The notes beneath the pieces are model-generated. The model was not told the origin of the DNA, did not search any database, and saw only the letters and a list, made by a program, of their open reading frames with translations. A stretch of DNA of 64,000 bases from Salticus scenicus. Its lineage: Eukaryota > Arthropoda > Arachnida > Araneae > Salticidae. Position 1 is the stretch's first letter, and each line of letters begins with the position of its first letter. Positions 57,111 to 64,000 of the stretch are shown here, piece by piece. The stretch covers positions 215,764,684-215,828,683 of the forward strand of contig OZ005653.1 in assembly GCA_963930645.1 (NCBI GenBank), written 5' to 3'. A program made the translations under genes and the position numbers.

Positions 57111-58706
57111 TACAGTGCGTTGCATGAATATAAATTCACCTTAGCTTTAAGAATTAGAATGATATTGAAGTGTAATAAAACAATATGAATATGTGACACT
57201 TGTTGTAAATTATATGCGTATGATTCAATAAATGAAAATACGAGTCAAAACAATAAAGACCGATATGATTTTTTAGTAAATAATTTTATTGAATTTATGA
57301 CAAAAATACATGTTGCATGAATTTAATCGCACATGTAAAAAATAAATAACTGAGTAACAAATACTATATCTAATACTTTGTAAAGCCACCATGGGCTTCT
57401 AGAACAGCCAGTAAACGCCTTGGCATTGACTAATATAGTGTCATGAGGTCGTCCTAGATGATTGTCTTCCAAGCTAATAGAATGGATGATTTTAGTTCAT
57501 CTTTCGTGTTAAACTGTCTTCCGTTTGCGTAAACACGGCGAACCAGAATACCCCATACGTTCTCCATTATGTTTAAATCGGTGCTTTTTGAGGGTCAATC
57601 CAGAACTTTAATTTTATTGTCATGGAACCATTTTTTCACGATATATGCTGTATGTACAGATGCACAATCGTGCTGAAAAATATAACTTTTTCCAACTTTC
57701 TTGACTGCTTGAAGGCGGAGGTTTCTGGTGAGCATCTGGACATTATCTACAGAGTTCATAGAACTCTAATTCGAAAGTTCCTTTAAAACATATGGCTGCC
57801 CACACCATGACAGACCCACCTGCAGATTGACGTTTTGAACAATACATTTCCTGGGTTCTCAAATCGTGCCAGCAGCTGTATAATCCGTCCGGGCCATCGA
57901 GATTGAACTTTTTTTCACCTGAGAAGATGATTTTTTCCCAATTTATTCGATCTAGAATACATTTTCTTGCCCATTCCAGCCACCTATCTTTGTGCTTTCG
58001 AGTGAGGGGGTATTTCGCCTTCATTTTCTTAAATTTAATGAATGTTGCAGCTTTGATAGTTCTCCATAGGGTTGTCCGATGAACCCCCAGCTTGTATTGA
58101 GCCTTTATATTCGCACAGGAAATGTTCTTATTCTTTGCAGCGTTGCATATTCGACGTTTGTAGTAACTGGTGAGCTTTCCTGTTCGCTTCTCATACGCTT
58201 TTTTCCCATAATTTGCTCCTTTCTTTATATAATTTCGCACATCACTCTCACTTCTTCCGATTCGGCGCCCAATTTTACGATTGCTAAACCTTTACCACGA
58301 ATAAAGTCAATTTTTATCCTCTCGTCTACTGTCAAAGTTTTCCCTCTTGCCATCCTGAACAAACTCCGTAAATTTTGCACTCAAACTTTAAAACTGTTTT
58401 TAAGAGAACTTTAGCAACACGGCTATATGCGTTTTAATTTATTTCCGGTGGCTCTGTTAAATTTTAAACGCAAAATACAGAGTGCGTTTAATTTCGCACA
58501 ACAAACAAAAAACAGTGAAAAATAAGAAAATGCTTAAACACGCATTTACATAAGCTTGCATAAACCTAAAAATACGTGCTCAAAGCATCTTATTCAGTTG
58601 TTAGACATATGGAATAACTGTAAGTAACATTCCTTCTTTTAAAATTAAAAAAATTCTATTTTTGGTTATTGGAAAAGTTGCGTATATATTTATGCAATGC
58701 ACTGTA
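57111..58706 (-). mobile_element. Tc3-like transposon, transposase on minus strand
   Basis: 1596 bp including the flanking TA. The left end reads TACAGTGCGTTGCATGAATA and the right end read inwards is TACAGTGCATTGCATAAATA, an inverted repeat of about 25 bp. It carries a minus-strand transposase pseudogene. Confidence 0.92.
57370..58353 (-). pseudogene. Tc3-type transposase pseudogene (first catalytic D replaced by G)
   Basis: The start at 58353 reads MARGKTLTVDERIKIDFIRG. A one-base shift near 58290 leads into a 166-codon open frame (58240-57743) covering the helix-turn-helix region and the first part of the catalytic domain (KKMKAKYPLTRKHK, WLEWARKCI, GGSVMVWAAI). The first catalytic motif reads FSGEKKF where FSDEKKF is expected, so the aspartate is lost. 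The frame is then broken, but the remainder is readable: FQHDCASVHTAY with the second aspartate, a TGA where LDWPSKS is expected, DLNIMENVWG with the glutamate, and a GGFTKY tail ending at 57370. D-to-E spacing is the canonical 34 by my count. The length of about 328 codons is normal for the family. Confidence 0.9.
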
Positions 58707-60548
58707 TATGAAGTTTAATATATCTATCTATCTATCTATATATATATATATATAAGTTAGGAACCCTGAAGAAGTGAGTGTATAAATATTGTCTTTGCGG
58801 TCACGTATCAATAGAAGACAATCTAGATAATAGTAGGTCATTTCTGTGATGATTGATTCAGAGGTGATTTTTAATACTGGAAGTCATTATCCGAAATGAT
58901 TCTGTCTAAAGTGCTCAGCAAAGTTGTGGGTGCGGCAATATGGTTGTACGCAAGAAGATTAGTAGTTTTAGGTAGTGTGAAAGCTCAGATCTACTGGTAG
59001 TATTGTAAAGTAGCAGTCATAAAGATGCTCTCGGATGAAGTTTGATGACAGTCATTAGCACATGTTACTTCTTAAACAGGTTTTTTATGAGAGAAACTGT
59101 CGAAATATCCTCGTGTGAAACAGCTTGCATCAAGTATACTCTTCAAGCTCGACTTTCCACTGTTCATATCTGATACAGCATGAATGTATCCAAAATGGAA
59201 TCTTGATTCTAGATTATCTTCTATCCTTAATTCTTTCAAAAATCCTTGAGATCAGTTATCGTCAAATGTTGGATCCGTTGTTTATATTTGTGGATATCGT
59301 TCATGCTGAAAAATAGCCCTACCTACAGTTTGAGAGAACGTTTGGTAGATTTTGAGGGGGAATATCTTATACAATACATGCATCCATGTTAAGGGCGAGA
59401 GAAAATACTGAAATTGACATTGTCAACATGCAAAGACTTGGAAAAATTGCGCGTTTCAGCAGTAGAAACAAGGAAATGAAACATGTTAGAAGGATATTTT
59501 TTTTCTTTTAAGTGTACGGAGATCTGTAAATATGTATTCATACTGCAATAATTGCCAGTTTATGAATGTGTATTTCATAACTGTATTAAATTACTAATTG
59601 TATTCTCTATAACTATGCTATCATTTGAAGTTGTTAGGTAGAAAACATACCGAATTTTATATATGCTAACTTGCTGCAAATGATTGAACAGTTTAGATTT
59701 GAGAGATTTTGTGAAATATCTCGAGACGTAGTTTGCGAATTAGTCCGATACTTTAGTCAGGAAAAGGGCATGTTATACTTCTGTAAATTTGCAAAAGTTT
59801 TCTGCCGAATATAAAATATGGACCAGTGAAAATTTCACTTAGCAATATAATGTTATGATTCCACTTTAAGAGGTAATACATTTTAGCCGCACCATGTAAA
59901 TATAAGGTTATTTTTAATTGTCTATATTCCTTTGTATGCGAACAGCCCTGAAATTTTTAAAGACATTAAAGTTTGTTTACAGAAATGTAAGAAAAAAAAT
60001 AATGGATTTTTATTATTTTTATTATTATTTTATTTTACTATGCACTGAATATAATCCCATTGCCATTTTATTAAAAAAAAAAAAAATACTATAGATATAT
60101 AGAAAACTATAAATATGTATATATGTGTTAGAAAACCATAGATATATATATGTTAACTATAAATATAACTATATATGTAACAGAAGGATATTTTTTATAA
60201 TTATTTATTTTTTATATTCTATATATATAAATATATATATGTTAGAAAACTATAGATGTATAGATTTAATGCATAGATATATGTATTATTTAAATACAAA
60301 TAAATGCAGACAATAAAAAGAGATTATGCTATTCATATCCTATAGCTGGCATGTATTTTAAATATAACTATTTACAAGGTGGTGCCATACATTCTGTTTG
60401 ATTTCTTTAACGTTTTTTCTTATCTTCCCTTTCTGTTCAGGAAAACATTTGTCTAAAATATTTGAGATTATAACTTATTTTTTTACACACTTAATAATTT
60501 CTGGATAAATATTCAAGCACTTTCTTAGATATTTAGAAATTTTTCTTG
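58707..60548. other. Intergenic DNA, less AT-rich patch at 58760-59480
   Basis: Starts with a (TATC)n(TA)n tract (58724-58754). The following 700 bp are more complex than the surroundings (for example GGTCACGTATCAATAGAAGAC), but stop codons are frequent in all frames and no family is recognised. The remainder is AT-rich. Confidence 0.45.
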
Positions 60549-60705
60549 TTGATTCATCAACCAGGAAAGTGCAATTTAGATAAAGTGGAGTGGAAGGTTG
60601 ATTTTTTATACCGAATATGTGAAAAATAACAGAGCCGAGAATCGAACCCGGGCCCTTTGCTTAACGTGCGGTTGCTCTACCATTGACCTAACCAGCTCAG
60701 CATTT
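60549..60705 (-). mobile_element. tRNA-derived SINE copy
   Basis: Read on the minus strand, a tRNA-like head comes first: GAGCTGGTTAGGTCAATGG is box A-like and GGTTCGATTCTCGGCTC is box B-like, within 60631-60703. The body follows, with GGTATAAAAAATCAACCTTC and CACTCCACTTTATC. The body recurs at 60826-60925 and in opposite orientation at 60935-61030, showing that it is a dispersed repeat rather than a tRNA gene. The acceptor arms do not pair, so a functional tRNA is unlikely. Confidence 0.6.
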
Positions 60706-60718
60706 CTCACATAATATC

Positions 60719-60747
60719 CGTTTGTAAGGTCACCGTGCTTACAAACG
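60719..60747. other. Perfect 10-bp stem-loop
   Basis: CGTTTGTAAG, a nine-base loop, CTTACAAACG. It lies directly upstream (minus strand) of the tRNA-like SINE head. No T-tract follows on either strand. Confidence 0.6.
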
Positions 60748-60825
60748 CAGATGTAACAGGTGAGAATATTATTCATGGCACAACTCCAATAGGTCACGAA
60801 ATTTCAACTTAGAAAATTTACTTGT

Positions 60826-61030
60826 TGATTTATCAATCAGAAAAAATGATTTTCGATAAAGTGTAGTGAAAGGTTGACTTTTTATACCAAATATGTGAAA
60901 AATACCAGAGCCGGGAATCTAATCCGGACTCTTCGATTCCCGCTTCTGGTATTTTTCTGGTGTTTTTCACATAGTTTGTATAAAAAATCAACCTTCCACT
61001 CCACTTTATCAAAAATGATTTTTCTGTACC
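60826..61030. repeat. Head-to-head inverted pair of SINE fragments
   Basis: The left arm (AAAAATGATTTTCGATAAAG through GGTTGACTTTTTATAC to CCAGAGCCGGGAATC) is matched by the complement of the right arm (GATTCCCGCTTCTGG through TATAAAAAATCAACCTTCC to ATCAAAAATGATTTTT). The arms meet at about 60928-60940 near the tRNA-derived heads, forming a palindrome of about 190 bp. Confidence 0.7.
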
Positions 61031-61133
61031 GGCAGGCGGCAATGGTCCATTTTTGCCTGAAACGGCAGCCGGCAATTGACCGCTTGCCTACCGATAACTC
61101 AGTGTTTGTTGGGTTGGTTTTCCAGGTTTACAA

Positions 61134-61173
<40 letters not shown>

Positions 61174-61908
61174 CGGGAACATATTTTGTATTCCTTAAAT
61201 CAAATGATTCTACTGGTAATTAATCGTAAAATGTAGCATATAAATAAAAATTCGATAATGAATCACATCGTTATGTTTTTGACATCTCTAAGAATTTAAT
61301 TAGAGTTTTTAATGATATTTATTTAATATTTATGCATCCTAGAAAATATTACTGACTTTATTAAAGCACAATAAAAAAAATCTGTAGCATAAAAATATGA
61401 ATTTCGGAAAAATAATCGATTATATGTGATTCAGATTCTTCTTTTATTAATTCACTGTCAAAAACAAAAAAAAAACTATTTCTTCTTATTAAATATAGAT
61501 TTTAATATGTTTTCATGTTAATAAATTTATAAATGAAAATGCTCAGTCTGTTCTTCAATAGCGTACGAGATTTTATCGCTTATTGGATGGAATAAAGTTT
61601 AATTATTTACGTGACATTGGCACTTACTCTAGCTTTGTATTCCGTGACTAGTCTCATAAAAGTAAACCTATGAAACGTATTTACGCATTCTATGAATTAT
61701 AGAAGGATTTTATTTATCGAAAGCGTAAAGCGAATACACAAGAATTGTTTGTGTTTTGAACAAGCATTTTTATCCATGTATATATTAAATATATTCAATA
61801 TATTTGAAAACAATTTTTCACAAAAAGTGTATGTTATTTCATTTTTACTCCATATACAGTGAGAAAGTTGCAGTTTTAAAATTTAATCACTAGTTTACAA
61901 AAAAGTAA

Positions 61909-61911
<3 letters not shown>

Positions 61912-61963
<52 letters not shown>
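61912..61963. repeat. (AT)n(GT)n compound microsatellite
   Basis: About 14 AT units followed by about 11 GT units, the same compound order as at 20524-20562 and 51268-51296. Confidence 0.92.
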
Positions 61964-62458
61964 GTTTATCTAGTATGTACGTTTTCTTAATCGAATTTCT
62001 ACACCTAATTCGAATTCAAAAATAATTATGCTTAAAATTGTTTAAAAATAATAGTTAATTATAGTTTTCTTAATATATTTTTTAATACAACTGTAATGTA
62101 TTTATGGATATTTGTTAATATATATGATTTTACGTGCAATAAACGTAATTTATTTTACGTGAGGATATTTTTAAAACACAATAATTATTCACAAGCAATA
62201 TGTTATTAATATTCAGTTTCTTTTTTAAGCATGACGCATCATCAAGAGCAAATTTTAAATGAGATAAATTACTTTTCAATTCAAATGTAATAATAATAAT
62301 AATAACAATAATAATAACAATATATTTCTGAAAGGTTTTACGTATTAAAGTTTAACAAATAGTTGAAGTGAAATACACAAAATGATTTAAAACATTCTAA
62401 TAAGCAATTATATCAATTTTTAAGGTTTGCATTGTGCTTCAAATACACTTTGTTTTTC

Positions 62459-62493
<35 letters not shown>

Positions 62494-62783
62494 AGAGGAT
62501 TTATAATAAAAAAAATAAAAATTAACTCCTATCTATGTAACTATCCATCTCCATCCATCTCTCTCTCTCTCTCTCTTTCTATTTATCTGTCTCTCTGTCT
62601 ATCTATCTATGTATCTATCTATATGTCTATTTATCTACCTTTGTATCTATCTATCTTTATAAGAAAATGTTGTTATGTGCGTCTATTTTAGACTAAATTG
62701 TTTATGGAATTTTTTGCAAAAGGTTTCGCGTTAGCCGTAGAAATTTTAAAAGAACTGAACTTTTCGATCAAATCAGTAGAATG

Positions 62784-62785
<2 letters not shown>

Positions 62786-62875
<90 letters not shown>
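62786..62875. repeat. Long (TA)n microsatellite, about 90 bp
   Basis: About 44 uninterrupted TA units, the longest simple repeat in the window. Confidence 0.97.
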
Positions 62876-62876
<1 letters not shown>

Positions 62877-64000
62877 CTCAGTATATAGTATTTGTGCAGT
62901 TAGGTATTGATTATGTGAACTACTGAAGCTATAGACTTTCTGACAAACACAAGCACAAACAGAAACAATACGAAAAATAAAATTGTTTCCAAATTAACAC
63001 AGTCAGCCACCTTTTAATTTCCTAAAGGAAAATACAAGTAATTTTTATCTATCTATTATTTTCTTGTAACAAAGATTTATTTATTTTTTAATTAAATTTA
63101 TTTATGTACATTTATTATTAAAAGAGCTGTCAAAGGTACATGTTATGGTATATTTTATCGGTTGTTATTTTTTATTATGTATGTATACAATATAATATTT
63201 GGAGTGCGTTTGAATTAAAATATTGCTAGTGTTGTGAATACTAAGCATTGCAGATTGTAAAAGACTAAACAAAATATATTATATTCAGTACTCAATAAAA
63301 TTTTAAGAAAAACATTGAATAATAATAATAATAAAAAAAAACGCAGACATTCTATTACCACGCAATATAATTGTATAAAGAAAGATTACAAATTAAGATG
63401 TAAATTATTCAGTAGGACATATTAATAAATCGAAAAATAATGTAAATAGATTTAGAATAGGATTTGACAAATATTTCTGCGCGATTAGGGCAAGTGCACA
63501 CTGAACCCTTCGTTTGAGTATAGTTCATACATTCGTAAAAATTATTTTGATTTAATTAATATATTTCTCCAAACTTATAACCACTTACCCAAGCCATTCC
63601 TAGAAACTCACCCATTTTGATCAAAATTTAAAGTGGAAACCGCATTCGATCTGTAAAGAAAAAAAAATAAAACAAGAAAACTCATCCTGCATTTGTTTAA
63701 TTTAAAGCAAAATGATAACATACGGATACACAGATCACAGATAAAAACGTGTTCTCTGTATACAGGAAAACTTAAGAGCGGACAATACCTAATCTCGCCA
63801 GCAGCCTTCGCCCATGTTATTCAATGGGAAAATTTGTTCACATAATTACTCATTACGTAATGAATATTTTTCAATTCTGTTTTCACATTTAGAAAATTCA
63901 TAAATGTTAAATTAGTACTTCTTTTCCAAAAATTGATTTTTTTAAATTTTAGTATTAAACTAGTAATTACAGTAAAAACGCAACATTGAAAATTATACCC

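Larger units (their letters stand above)
61031..64000. other. AT-rich intergenic DNA with microsatellites
   Basis: No gene recognised. It contains a poly-T of about 31 bp at 61138-61169, an imperfect GC-rich hairpin near 61028-61090, poly-A at 62461-62491, a TCTC/TCTA compound microsatellite at 62552-62660 and the long (TA)n at 62786-62875. The plus-strand frame at 62434-62691 is pure low complexity. Confidence 0.5.

Noticed and set aside
60631..60703. Candidate tRNA gene on the minus strand
   Set aside because: Box A and box B are present, but acceptor and anticodon stems do not pair and a repeat body follows, so it is called a SINE head.

Overview
This window looks like intergenic or heterochromatin-like DNA from an animal nuclear genome, most likely an arthropod. 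It is very AT-rich, full of (AT)n and poly-A/T tracts, and I can find no host protein-coding gene, no intact tRNA or rRNA gene and no CRISPR array. Every coding remnant I recognise belongs to a transposable element: four Tc1/mariner-superfamily transposases, an internally deleted mariner-like element, and the 3' end of an RNase H-bearing LINE. The lineage (arachnid, hemipteroid or other) cannot be settled from sequence reading alone.

Layout, left half. An AT-rich desert (1-2200) leads into a segment (2200-3110) that has a paralogue at 37360-38060 and carries a palindromic TA-flanked MITE at 2871-3087. A small piggyBac-like remnant follows (4407-5008). Next is a diverged tandem duplication of about 3.3 kb (unit A about 5270-7970, unit B about 8570-12140), with unit B enlarged by a 1 kb insertion of a repeat I call family X. 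Then come a long-TIR element (13150-14160), an array of roughly 560-bp units (14580-16650) and a decayed Tc1 element (16905-18312). A dimeric higher-order tandem array lies at 21745-22515, 171-bp-type satellites at 26060-26850, a pogo-like MITE at 27980-28137, and a C-rich dimeric higher-order array at 28400-29925 abutting a second X copy.

Layout, right half. A TIR element with internal tandem repeats (30810-31567), a large fold-back element (32966-33856) truncating another X copy, and a second palindromic MITE (34585-34797) come first. Family Y (174-bp internal tandem repeats) occurs at 35553-36880 and 46726-48157; the second copy holds a 139-bp hAT-like MITE. A mariner-like element (39511-41117) sits at the end of an X-like copy, and a nearly intact Tc1 element lies at 43499-44932. 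LINE debris (about 51672-52200), a mariner deletion derivative (53872-54368), another X copy (54545-55545), a Tc3-like element (57111-58706, minus-strand transposase) and an inverted pair of tRNA-derived SINE pieces (60549-61030) complete the list.

How the parts relate. The window is a record of nested insertion and tandem amplification. Several insertions have an unoccupied paralogue within the same 64 kb, which fixes their boundaries and target duplications by simple comparison. The most interesting theme is that families X and Y share an architecture described for Helentron-type non-autonomous elements (DINE-1/HINE): a subterminal inverted repeat near one end, an RGAC/GTCY microsatellite and a stem-loop at the other end. 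They occur in a window where arrays of 130-175-bp monomers, two of them with alternating A/B dimers, are abundant. This suggests that Helitron-like elements may be seeding satellite DNA here. That link is inference. All transposases seen are broken, so nothing here encodes an intact mobility protein.
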